From assembly GCA_003223995.1 (NCBI GenBank), contig QHYA01000231.1, forward strand, positions 1 to 13,065: 13,065 bases of DNA, in the 5' to 3' direction. The position numbers were made by a program, and so were the translations under genes. Below the pieces are notes generated by a model. The model was given only the letters and a program-made list of their open reading frames with translations. It ran no database searches and was not told the DNA's origin. The stretch is from Acidobacteriota bacterium (lineage in GTDB: Bacteria > Acidobacteriota > Polarisedimenticolia > QHYA01). Numbering within the stretch: position 1 is the first letter of the stretch; every line of letters starts with the position of its first letter. Of this stretch, positions 7,401 through 13,065 are shown in pieces.

Positions 7401-8204
7401 CTATCCCTTCCTCGTGCTCCTCACCCACCCGACCAGCGAGCGGAGGCTCTCCAGCTCGCCCGGTTTCAGGATGTCCCTGTAGCCGGGCATTTTAATCTGC
7501 TGGGCGTCGAGAAAGTGCGCCGCAAGGGGGTTGCGGCGGAAGCGCGAGATCTCGCCCGTTTTCACCCACTCGTCGAACTCCGCGTCGCTCTTGACAAGGT
7601 CATCCCAGTCGTCTCCGTCCCAGGGAGGGATGTATCCCTTGAAGGAGCCCGGATTGATGATCAGCCCGCGCCCTTCCGGCCCGTGGCAGCCGAAGCAGCC
7701 GAGCCGCAAGGCCGTGTCCCTGCCGCGGGCGGCGGCCTCATCGGGCGGGGTTTCGAACCAGCTCACGGCTTTGTAGTAGGCCACCAGGTCCTGGAGTTGA
7801 GCGTCCGTGAGGAGCGCACGGTAGGCCGGCATGCGGATTGTCAGCTTGTCCAACCGCTTCCGGCCTTCCTCAGCGCTCTCCCGTAAACGAGAGGGCATCC
7901 CGTCCAGGATGTACTCGCGAATCTCCTTCTCGTCCTGCACGTACATCATGTGGGTCCCACCGCTCCAGGAAGGAACGGAGCCGGTGGGAGAGGTGGGGTC
8001 CAGCGACCCCTTGACTCCTCCGGGGCCGTGGCAGCCGAAGCAGCCGAGCCTCGCGGCAAGTCTCTCGCCTCGAAGGTATGCGGAACCTCTCCGGATCCGT
8101 TCGGGATCGCGGAAGGCCCAGACGGCGAGAAGCGCAGCCTCCGCGAGGGCGACCCCGACCAGCACGAAAGCGAGAAGAGCGAAGCGACGGGGCCGGAGGG
8201 GCAT
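7401..8204 (-). CDS. Membrane-anchored diheme cytochrome c
   Basis: This 267-residue protein has one N-terminal membrane anchor or uncleaved signal (FALLAFVLVGVALAEAALL, residues 8-26). Two cytochrome c domains follow on the outer face of the membrane. Haem attachment motifs are CFGCH at residues 55-59 and 170-174. Candidate distal Met ligands are in MPAYR (M125) and KMPGYR (~239). The two halves resemble each other around LGCFGCHGPxG and probably arose by duplication. The ATG has no good Shine-Dalgarno site. No in-frame start codon lies between it and the upstream gene's stop, so coupling to the upstream gene is likely. It stands between the small Cys/His protein (79 nt upstream) and the esterase (12 nt downstream). 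The likely role is electron transfer at the cytoplasmic membrane; partners are unknown. Confidence 0.88.
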   Translation of the reverse strand: MPLRPRRFALLAFVLVGVALAEAALLAVWAFRDPERIRRGSAYLRGERLAARLGCFGCHGPGGVKGSLDPTSPTGSVPSWSGGTHMMYVQDEKEIREYILDGMPSRLRESAEEGRKRLDKLTIRMPAYRALLTDAQLQDLVAYYKAVSWFETPPDEAAARGRDTALRLGCFGCHGPEGRGLIINPGSFKGYIPPWDGDDWDDLVKSDAEFDEWVKTGEISRFRRNPLAAHFLDAQQIKMPGYRDILKPGELESLRSLVGWVRSTRKG

Positions 8205-8283
8205 CGAAGCGATGTCGGGCGCGGTGAAGCGTGGCGGCGGGGCGGGCTTGGGGCCGATCTCGCCCCACCGCCGCCGAAGTTTT

Positions 8284-8652
8284 CTAGGAGGCTGGCTGGA
8301 CGGAGGTGATCGCGAGGATCCTCTGTCCTCCTCGCTCGAACGTCTTCCCCTTTACCGTCACCTTCTTGGCGATGTATTGATCGAGCTTCACGTTGCCCGA
8401 TTCGGCGTCCTTGTCGGAGGCGACCATCCAGACCTTGTCGGTCTTGTCCTCGAGGATGGCGAGGGGGATGCCGGCCTTGGCGCAGTTGGTCGCGCATTCG
8501 GCATGTCCCGCCCCCTTTGCCCCCATCTTGATGTAGCAGGCCGAATCGATCACCTCCCCCGTGACCGATACCTCTTTCTCCGCCGCGAAGGAATAGACGA
8601 CGACGGCAGCCGCCATCGCGAGCAGGATCGTCAGAGCCGTGCTTCTCTTCAT
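8284..8652 (-). CDS. Small exported Cys/His protein of unknown function
   Basis: This 122-residue protein has a signal peptide or anchor (TALTILLAMAAAVVVYSFAA) and a small mature domain. The domain opens with VTGEVIDSACYIKMG and continues GHAECATNCAKAGIP. C39, H50, C53 and C57 could bind a metal or form a disulfide. The rest looks like an OB-type small beta barrel (LAILEDKTDKVWMVA, KKVTVKGKTFERGGQRIL). There is no CxxCH, so covalent haem is not predicted. I chose ATG 8652 because GGAGGTGAACCG precedes it; an upstream in-frame ATG at 8676 lies before that site. I have an impression of similar proteins beside cytochrome genes in other environmental bacteria, but know no name or function. Its place as first gene of a cytochrome operon suggests a redox or metal role. 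Confidence 0.8.
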   Translation of the reverse strand: MKRSTALTILLAMAAAVVVYSFAAEKEVSVTGEVIDSACYIKMGAKGAGHAECATNCAKAGIPLAILEDKTDKVWMVASDKDAESGNVKLDQYIAKKVTVKGKTFERGGQRILAITSVQPAS

Positions 8653-8699
8653 CGGTTCACCTCCGTGGGATGGCAAAGAATCACTTCACCGAGCCATCG

Positions 8700-8705
8700 A
8701 AGATA
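8700..8705 (-). promoter_or_regulatory. Possible -10 of the leftward cytochrome operon
   Basis: On the minus strand, TGCTATCTT contains TATCTT preceded by TGC, an extended -10 pattern with 4 of 6 matches. It lies ~48 nt ahead of the ATG at 8652. No clear -35 is seen. Confidence 0.25.
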
Positions 8706-8715
8706 GCATGAGCTG

Positions 8716-8800
8716 GGAACGGCGTCCCCTCCCTCATGGAACCACATGGAACAGTTCGCGTCCTCGCTCCAATGTGCTCCCCTCTCCATGAGGGCGTTCC
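8716..8800. repeat. Large imperfect inverted repeat in the divergent intergenic region
   Basis: The perfect 10-bp arms CCCTCATGGA (8731-8740) and TCCATGAGGG (8785-8794) are flanked by an outer pair, GGAACG (8716-8721) and CGTTCC (8795-8800). The outer pair is offset by a 9-nt left bulge. Inside, ACATGGA (8744-8750) faces TCCAATGT (8768-8775). GGAAC recurs three times on the left arm. It lies between the two divergent cytochrome gene sets. It could be a regulatory dyad, a transcript hairpin or the remnant of a small mobile element. Confidence 0.6.
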
Positions 8801-8853
8801 GGCTTCCAATGGTGATGCGGACTTCTTCAAGGTCCCTAGAATACCGGCTCGCC

Positions 8854-9918
8854 ATGAAGCTCGCCAGTCTCATGAACCCCGTCAGTTTTGACCGAATGCT
8901 GCTCCGGCCCGCCTGCGTGATCGTGATCGGGATGGCCTGCCTCCCGCCGTCATGCTCTCTCTCGGCTGCTGGTGAAGGGGAGCAGTCTGAAACCATCCGG
9001 ACGGATCTCGATGACAGGCTCTCGCGGCTCGAGGCGGCGGCCGAGCGTGACCGCCGTGAGCAGGCACAGCGCCGGGGGGCCGTCCTCTTCGCTCGGTCCT
9101 GCGCCGCTTGCCACGGCCGGCAGGGACGCGGAGACGGACCTGGCTCGATGGATCTGTCCCCGCGACCGCGCAACTTCGCCGCGGGCCAGTTCCGCTTCCG
9201 CACCACTCCGACCGGCGCTCTGCCGCGTCTGGAGGATCTGGAGCGCACCATTCGCCGCGGTCTGCCGGGCAGCGGGATGCCCGCCTTCGACGATCTGTTC
9301 TCGTCCGGGGAGATCGCCGATCTTTCCGCCTACCTCTATTCGCTCGCTCCACCGGAGTGGCGCGAGGCTCCCCTCCCAGAGCCGGTGCGCGTTCCTGCCG
9401 CGGTCCCGCCCGGAGCGGAGATCGTCTCCGAGGGACGGTCGATCTTCCTGCTGCTGGAATGCTGGACTTGCCACGGACTGAACGGTTCCGGGCGGGGGCC
9501 CTCGGCAGGCAGCTTGCGCGACGAGGCCGGCCTGCCGATCCGGCCCACCGACTTCCGCCATGCCCCTCTGAAGGGGGGGCGGCGGCCCGAAGACGTCATG
9601 CGCGCCCTGCTGACGGGGCTCAATGGCACGCCGATGCCCTCCTATGGCGAGGCGATGCTGTTTGCGCGGGAAGAGCTGGGAAGCGCCTCTTCCTTCGCGG
9701 GCCGCCTTCCGGATGCGGCATTGAAGGAGATCGATGCATTCATCCCATCCTGCCCGACGCGGGAGCAGATCGACGGGATGGACGAGACCCAGCGCAACCA
9801 CCTGCGCGATCACCGCCTCGAAGCGCTCGCGGACTACGTGCTCTCCTTCGACAGGCGAAAGGGATTCTGGTACTGGCTCTTCCGCGAGCGTCCCGAGAAC
9901 GAGCCGAGGCTGCCGTGA
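8854..9918 (+). CDS. Exported diheme cytochrome c
   Basis: This exported protein has two c-type haem sites. Numbered from this start, they are CAACH (83-87) and CWTCH (203-207). Possible Met ligands lie in GMPAF (~142) and TPMPSY (~261). The first domain reads CHGRQGRGDGPG then PRPRNFAAGQFRFR, and the second CHGLNGSGRGPS then PTDF. This paired pattern is common in periplasmic diheme cytochromes. A short charged helix (residues ~52-74) precedes the first domain. The start is uncertain. ATGs at 8854, 8872 and 8896 all precede the hydrophobic export segment (ACVIVIGMACLPPSC), none has a good ribosome site, and a 390-residue form could start at 8746. Two Cys in the export segment leave a lipoprotein possible. 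It heads a three-gene operon, its stop overlapping the next gene as GTGA. Confidence 0.85.
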   Translation: MKLASLMNPVSFDRMLLRPACVIVIGMACLPPSCSLSAAGEGEQSETIRTDLDDRLSRLEAAAERDRREQAQRRGAVLFARSCAACHGRQGRGDGPGSMDLSPRPRNFAAGQFRFRTTPTGALPRLEDLERTIRRGLPGSGMPAFDDLFSSGEIADLSAYLYSLAPPEWREAPLPEPVRVPAAVPPGAEIVSEGRSIFLLLECWTCHGLNGSGRGPSAGSLRDEAGLPIRPTDFRHAPLKGGRRPEDVMRALLTGLNGTPMPSYGEAMLFAREELGSASSFAGRLPDAALKEIDAFIPSCPTREQIDGMDETQRNHLRDHRLEALADYVLSFDRRKGFWYWLFRERPENEPRLP

Positions 9919-10379
9919 GAACGATGACGGCCGTCCGGATGCCGAGCATCTCCTGGAGAGCCGTCCTGGCCGCAGCCGGCGGAACCCTGATGCTTTGCGG
10001 TTGCGCGGGGAACGGCAGCGCCATACCCGAGAACCCGCTGGGCGAGGAGCAGCTTCGCCCGACGCTGAAGTCGCTCCAGGCGAACGTCTTCGGGCCCATC
10101 TGCGCCGATTGCCATAATCCCAGCGGAATCGGTCCTTTCCCCATGGTGACCGAGGAGGACACCTATCAGAACACGGTGAACGTGGAAAGCTTCGAGGTTC
10201 CAGGTGTTCTCCGCGTGGCGCCCGGAGACCCGGAGAACTCCTATCTCGTCTGGAAGATTGAGGGGCGAAAGACGATCAGCTACGATCGCATGCCGCCACC
10301 TTACTCCGCCAATCCGCCGCTGACCAACGATCAGATCAGCACGATCCGGGAATGGATCAAGCGGGGAGCGCTTCGGTGA
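9915..10379 (+). CDS. Monoheme cytochrome c, probable lipoprotein
   Basis: This 154-residue protein has an N-terminal signal (WRAVLAAAGGTLMLCGC) ending in a lipobox-like LCGC, so it is probably a lipoprotein. One haem motif, CADCH, lies in FGPICADCHNPSGIGPFP. The later segment GDPENSYLVWKIEG, RMPPP and LTNDQISTIREWIKRGA is the pattern of the planctomycete-type cytochrome c domain and its relatives. The Met in RMPPP is a candidate distal ligand. I chose GTG 9915 because it overlaps the upstream TGA as GTGA with GAGG just before it. ATGs at 9924 and 9939 are alternatives. It sits between the diheme cytochrome and the haem-bearing barrel protein, as expected for a shuttle or barrel-associated subunit. 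That role is inference. Confidence 0.83.
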   Translation: MRTMTAVRMPSISWRAVLAAAGGTLMLCGCAGNGSAIPENPLGEEQLRPTLKSLQANVFGPICADCHNPSGIGPFPMVTEEDTYQNTVNVESFEVPGVLRVAPGDPENSYLVWKIEGRKTISYDRMPPPYSANPPLTNDQISTIREWIKRGALR

Positions 10380-11551
10380 TCTTCCTGAGGCGGGGGAGCC
10401 GGCCCGGACCACTGCCGTCCGCACTGGCTGCGGTCCTGCTGGCCATCATCTCTCTCGGAGGCCGTGGTGCCCGCGCCGAACCGGCTTTCGCCGTTCGCAC
10501 GGGCTACCGCTGCTCGCAGTGCCATTTCAACCGTACGGGCGGGGGCTTGAGGAATTCCTTCGGGAGCCTCTACCTGCAGACTGTCTTGCCACAGCGTCAG
10601 CTCCACTGGCGGGAGGGGGGAAACCTTCTTCCTGCCGATCCGGACGCGCGCTTCACGATCGGCGCCGACGGGCGTTTCCAGTGGCTGAATATTGCCCCGC
10701 CGCGAGGAGCAAGGGTCTCCTCTCTCGAGATCCCCGAGGCCAACATCTATGCGGAGGGAAGGCTCGTGCCGGGCTGGCTGAGCGTGTACCTCGACGCGAA
10801 AGGCGGGCCGGGTGGCGCCTCGGCGAGGGAACTTTTCGCACTTCTCTCCGCCCAGAAATGGAATGCGTACCTCAAGGCCGGTAAGTTCCTTCTGCCGTTT
10901 GGCTGGCGCCTGCCCGACGACAGCGCTTATATCCGCCAGTTCACGAGCTTCTCTTACCTCACCCCCGACATTGGCCTCGAGATGGGAATCGAGCCGGGAC
11001 GCTGGTCAGCGCACCTGGCGATCACGAACGGGACTGCGGGAGGCAGCGAGAACAATCGCTCGAAGCAGTTCTCCTTCTTGGGGGTGAGGCGTTTCTCGAT
11101 CTGGCGGGTGGGTCTGTCCGGCTCGAACAACATCGCCGGGGGGATCCGGACCACGCAGGCTGGGCTGCTGGGCGGGGCGAACTTCGGAAGGCTGACCCTC
11201 CTCGGCGAAATCGACAGGCGTGAGGAGCACGGCAGGCTAGCCCCGGCCGGCGGGGTGACCGGGGGCCCGACCGAGGTCGCGACGCGCCACCAACTGATCT
11301 CTCTCCTCGAAGCCGACCTGCTGGTCTCGCGGGGGATCGACATCAAGTTCACCCATGACTGGATCGATCCCGACCGCAACGTGCGAACCGATTCCCGGGT
11401 GCGAGACTCCCTCGGGGTGGAGTACATTCCTTACCCCTTCCTGCAACTGCGGGTTTTTTACCGCCGCTCGGACGGGCCGCCCCCCAGCGTGACGGGCTTC
11501 GAGGGCTCGCGAAACAAGCAGGTCGACCTCGAGGCGCATATGTTCTTCTGA
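10376..11551 (+). CDS. Outer-membrane barrel-like protein with N-terminal haem motif
   Basis: This 391-residue exported protein has a signal peptide (PSALAAVLLAIISLGGRGARA, cleavage near residue 34). Next comes a single c-type haem site, GYRCSQCHFNRTGGGLR (C46, C49, H50). The remaining ~320 residues alternate polar and hydrophobic positions with many aromatic, Gly and Arg residues. Examples are LSVYLDAKGG, WNAYLKAGKFLLPFGWRLP and LQLRVFYRRSDG. The chain ends in LEAHMFF, a terminal Phe typical of outer-membrane barrels. Phrases such as KAGKFLLPFGWRLPDD resemble phosphate-selective-porin-like (OprO/P type) barrels. GTG 10376 overlaps the upstream stop as GTGA, with GGGGAG ~8 nt before it. An in-frame ATG at 10352 would lie inside the previous gene. 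It would be the outer-membrane end of this operon. Haem attachment and conductivity are untested. Confidence 0.8.
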   Translation: MIFLRRGSRPGPLPSALAAVLLAIISLGGRGARAEPAFAVRTGYRCSQCHFNRTGGGLRNSFGSLYLQTVLPQRQLHWREGGNLLPADPDARFTIGADGRFQWLNIAPPRGARVSSLEIPEANIYAEGRLVPGWLSVYLDAKGGPGGASARELFALLSAQKWNAYLKAGKFLLPFGWRLPDDSAYIRQFTSFSYLTPDIGLEMGIEPGRWSAHLAITNGTAGGSENNRSKQFSFLGVRRFSIWRVGLSGSNNIAGGIRTTQAGLLGGANFGRLTLLGEIDRREEHGRLAPAGGVTGGPTEVATRHQLISLLEADLLVSRGIDIKFTHDWIDPDRNVRTDSRVRDSLGVEYIPYPFLQLRVFYRRSDGPPPSVTGFEGSRNKQVDLEAHMFF

Positions 11552-11590
11552 GGGGGCCCGGGACGCGAGGCCCAGCGCCAGTGCTCGGGA

Positions 11591-12703
11591 GTGTATGAAC
11601 GCGTGAAACTCCGCCTCGACCGCAGCAGCCCGGTCGCGATCCACCAGCAGCTTCGCGAGCAGATCCAGGCGGCGCTGCACGTCGGGCAACTGCGTCCCGG
11701 CGACAGGCTCCCCTCCCTCCGCGTGATGGCCCGGCGGTACGAGGTCAATCCCAAAACGGTCCTTCGCGCCTACCGGGCATTGAAGAACCAGGGGATCATC
11801 GAGGTGCGCCCGGGAAGCGGGGCCGTGGTCGGAGGGGAGACCATCGAGCGCCGGGAGGAGGAGCGGGCGTTGAATCTGTTGCGGATGGCCCGCCGCCATC
11901 GCGCCGAAGCCCTCACCGCCGGCCTGACCGCGGAGGAACACCGCTCCCTTCTCGCCCGGCTGGACAAAGAGAGGGAGCAGGATCATGCGGATCGCAACAT
12001 CCGACCCCGTATCGTGGTGCTCGAGTGCAACAGCGAACAGGCCACCCTCTTCTCGAGGGAGATCACCCGGCGCCTGCACGTGCCCGCCTTTCCTCTCATG
12101 CTTCCGGCCAGCGGCGAATCGGCGGAGGCGATCTTGAGGATGGCGGATTTATGGGTCACGACCGACTTCCACTACCAGGAGATCAAGAGCAGAGCCGAGG
12201 AGCATGGCAGGCCCTGCTTGACCCTGCGGCTCGACCCCGGTTTCTCGCAGGCGATCCTGGCGGCCGCCAACCGGGGAACGGTTCTGATGGTGCACGCTGA
12301 CATCTCGGTCGTCCCCGCCTTCCACCGTGCGCTGAGCAACATCGGCGTCACCCGGGAGACCCTCGATAGGATCCGCGGGGTCTCCGGAACCGACCTCCAG
12401 GCCATCCGGCGCGAGCTGGCGAGCGCGGACGCGGTTTACGTCTCGCCTCTCTGCCCGGAGGAAGTCCGGGCCCTCGTGCCGAAGCGCGTGCTCCTGTCAC
12501 GGCCAAAGTGGCATATCGCTTCCTCGTCGATAGAGGCGCTTCGGGCAATGATCCTGACGTTGCCGACCCTCGCCCGAGAGTCCGCGGTCCCCCTGGCCCT
12601 GCAGGCGAGGGCCCCATCCCCGGCCCGGGCCGGGGATGGCGAGGAGGAGTCACGCCCTCTTCCCGGGAGGAATGCCAAGATCCGGCGCAGGCTCAAGCGC
12701 TAG
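11591..12703 (+). CDS. GntR-type regulator with non-aminotransferase C-terminal domain
   Basis: This 370-residue protein has an N-terminal GntR-family winged helix (residues ~12-80). It reads SPVAIHQQLREQIQAALHVG, then LRPGDRLPSLRVMARRYEVN, KTVLRAYRALKNQGI and EVRPGSGAVV. A helical linker (~85-130) follows. The C-terminal domain (~135-330) contains IVVLECNSEQATLFSREI, ADLWVTTDFHYQEI and GTVLMVHADISVVPAF. These alternating strands and helices suggest a periplasmic-binding-protein-like sensor. They do not match the MocR aminotransferase, FadR or UTRA domains. The ligand is unknown. The last ~50 residues are Pro/Arg-rich and probably disordered. It starts at GTG 11591; GTG 11603 is an alternative, and both have weak ribosome sites. 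It begins 39 nt after the barrel gene, so co-transcription and control of the cytochrome operon are plausible but unproven. Confidence 0.85.
   Translation: MYERVKLRLDRSSPVAIHQQLREQIQAALHVGQLRPGDRLPSLRVMARRYEVNPKTVLRAYRALKNQGIIEVRPGSGAVVGGETIERREEERALNLLRMARRHRAEALTAGLTAEEHRSLLARLDKEREQDHADRNIRPRIVVLECNSEQATLFSREITRRLHVPAFPLMLPASGESAEAILRMADLWVTTDFHYQEIKSRAEEHGRPCLTLRLDPGFSQAILAAANRGTVLMVHADISVVPAFHRALSNIGVTRETLDRIRGVSGTDLQAIRRELASADAVYVSPLCPEEVRALVPKRVLLSRPKWHIASSSIEALRAMILTLPTLARESAVPLALQARAPSPARAGDGEEESRPLPGRNAKIRRRLKR
12614..12639. repeat. Perfect 26-bp palindrome
   Basis: The 13-bp arm CCATCCCCGGCCC is followed at once by its exact reverse complement, with no loop bases. It lies in the region coding the disordered tail of the GntR-like regulator. 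There is no T tract, so it is not a standard terminator. Confidence 0.9.
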
Positions 12704-12710
12704 GAGAGAG

Positions 12711-12750
12711 GACCGGCCGGCCGAAGGCGGCGCGGCCGTACCACCCGGTC
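12711..12750 (+). terminator. Possible transcript hairpin after the regulator gene
   Basis: GACCGG (12711-12716) and CCGGTC (12745-12750) can pair, and the interval between them holds further CGGCC/GGCCG complementarity. It begins 8 nt after the regulator stop. The following bases (TTGCCC) are not a T tract, so intrinsic termination is doubtful. Confidence 0.3.
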
Positions 12751-12888
12751 TTGCCCGGGGCTGGCGGCAGAGAGGAGCAGTTCCCCGCAAGCTAACCGGC
12801 TGTTCCGCTCCTCCCGGAGTCAGTTCGGGGTATAAAGGATGGCGAAGAAGAAAAGTATTGTCATTCTCTCATCTCCGAGGAGGTCGCC

Positions 12889-13065
12889 ATGGCTTCCAGA
12901 CAGTGGATTCGTGCCCTCATCGCCGCCACTCCTTTCCTGATGGCTCTCGTTCCGGCCCACTCCCAGACCACGACATGCAAGACCTCCAACTGCGTCAACG
13001 GCAGCACCGCGGGACCCGTCTTGCCGGCCGAGTGCATGACAAAGGTGGGCGCGCAGCCGATCGCG
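12889..13065 (+). CDS. N-terminus of an exported Cys-containing protein (runs off the window)
   Basis: Only the first 59 residues are present and the frame is open at the window edge. The ATG has a strong ribosome site, GAGGAGGTCGCC, directly ahead. A TATAAA (12831-12836) upstream could be a -10, though no -35 is clear. The N-terminus is a signal peptide (MASRQWIRALIAATPFLMAL, then VPAHSQ, with cleavage likely near AHS or SQ). The mature start is polar with three Cys residues in CKTSNCVNG and ECMTKVG. No CxxCH is seen so far. I do not recognise a family. The product is probably secreted or periplasmic. Confidence 0.7.
   Translation, partial: MASRQWIRALIAATPFLMALVPAHSQTTTCKTSNCVNGSTAGPVLPAECMTKVGAQPIA

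Noticed and set aside
8746..8853. Upstream extension of the diheme cytochrome
   Set aside because: It lies partly in the inverted repeat, has no ribosome site, and would place the export signal ~50 residues into the protein. It is not fully excluded.
10352..10375. ATG start for the barrel protein
   Set aside because: It lies inside the preceding gene. The GTG at 10376 has a better ribosome site and the same GTGA overlap seen upstream.
11237..12079. 280-residue minus-strand frame opposite the barrel and regulator genes
   Set aside because: It is a shadow of two recognisable plus-strand genes with no family motif.
12614..12639. Intrinsic terminator
   Set aside because: It is inside a coding region with no T tract after it.

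Overview
The window is GC-rich, densely packed bacterial DNA. It shows frequent GTG and TTG starts, stop/start overlaps, many secreted c-type cytochromes and an outer-membrane-like barrel, so the host is Gram-negative. The mix (CxxCH-bearing barrel protein, planctomycete/acidobacterial-style cytochrome domains, GxDxY-repeat protein) suggests Acidobacteriota or a related environmental lineage. This is inference; there is no rRNA or marker gene here to settle it.

Layout. (1) 44-678: a two-gene AbrB/PIN toxin-antitoxin module whose genes overlap by 4 nt. (2) 726-1270, minus: a frameshifted, truncated remnant of an AAA_14-type ATPase. (3) 1316-2818, minus: a secreted M28 zinc aminopeptidase. Divergent from it is a FmdB-type zinc-ribbon protein (2888-3214) with a short 9-bp tandem repeat in its tail. 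(4) 3236-5422, minus: a 728-residue exported protein whose C-terminal half holds about 12 copies of a ~27-residue repeat centred on D-x-x-G-x-D-x-Y. (5) 5517-6332, plus: a DUF971 protein followed by a single-domain rhodanese, probably one transcript.

(6) 6381-11551 is the most interesting block: two divergent sets of electron-transfer genes around a ~200-bp intergenic region with a large imperfect inverted repeat. Leftward lie a small exported Cys/His protein, a membrane-anchored diheme cytochrome c and an esterase. Rightward, with GTGA overlaps at both junctions, lie a diheme cytochrome c, a monoheme probable lipoprotein and a barrel-like protein with its own N-terminal CxxCH. Together the two arms encode six haem-binding motifs. 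A working model is an envelope electron-transfer route ending at a haem-bearing porin; that model is inference.

(7) 11591-12703: a GntR-type regulator whose C-terminal domain is not an aminotransferase and whose gene contains a perfect 26-bp palindrome. (8) 12889 to the edge: the start of an exported Cys-containing protein. I saw no rRNA, tRNA, CRISPR array or insertion sequence, and no convincing T-tract terminator. No stretch over 300 bp lacks a gene or gene remnant.
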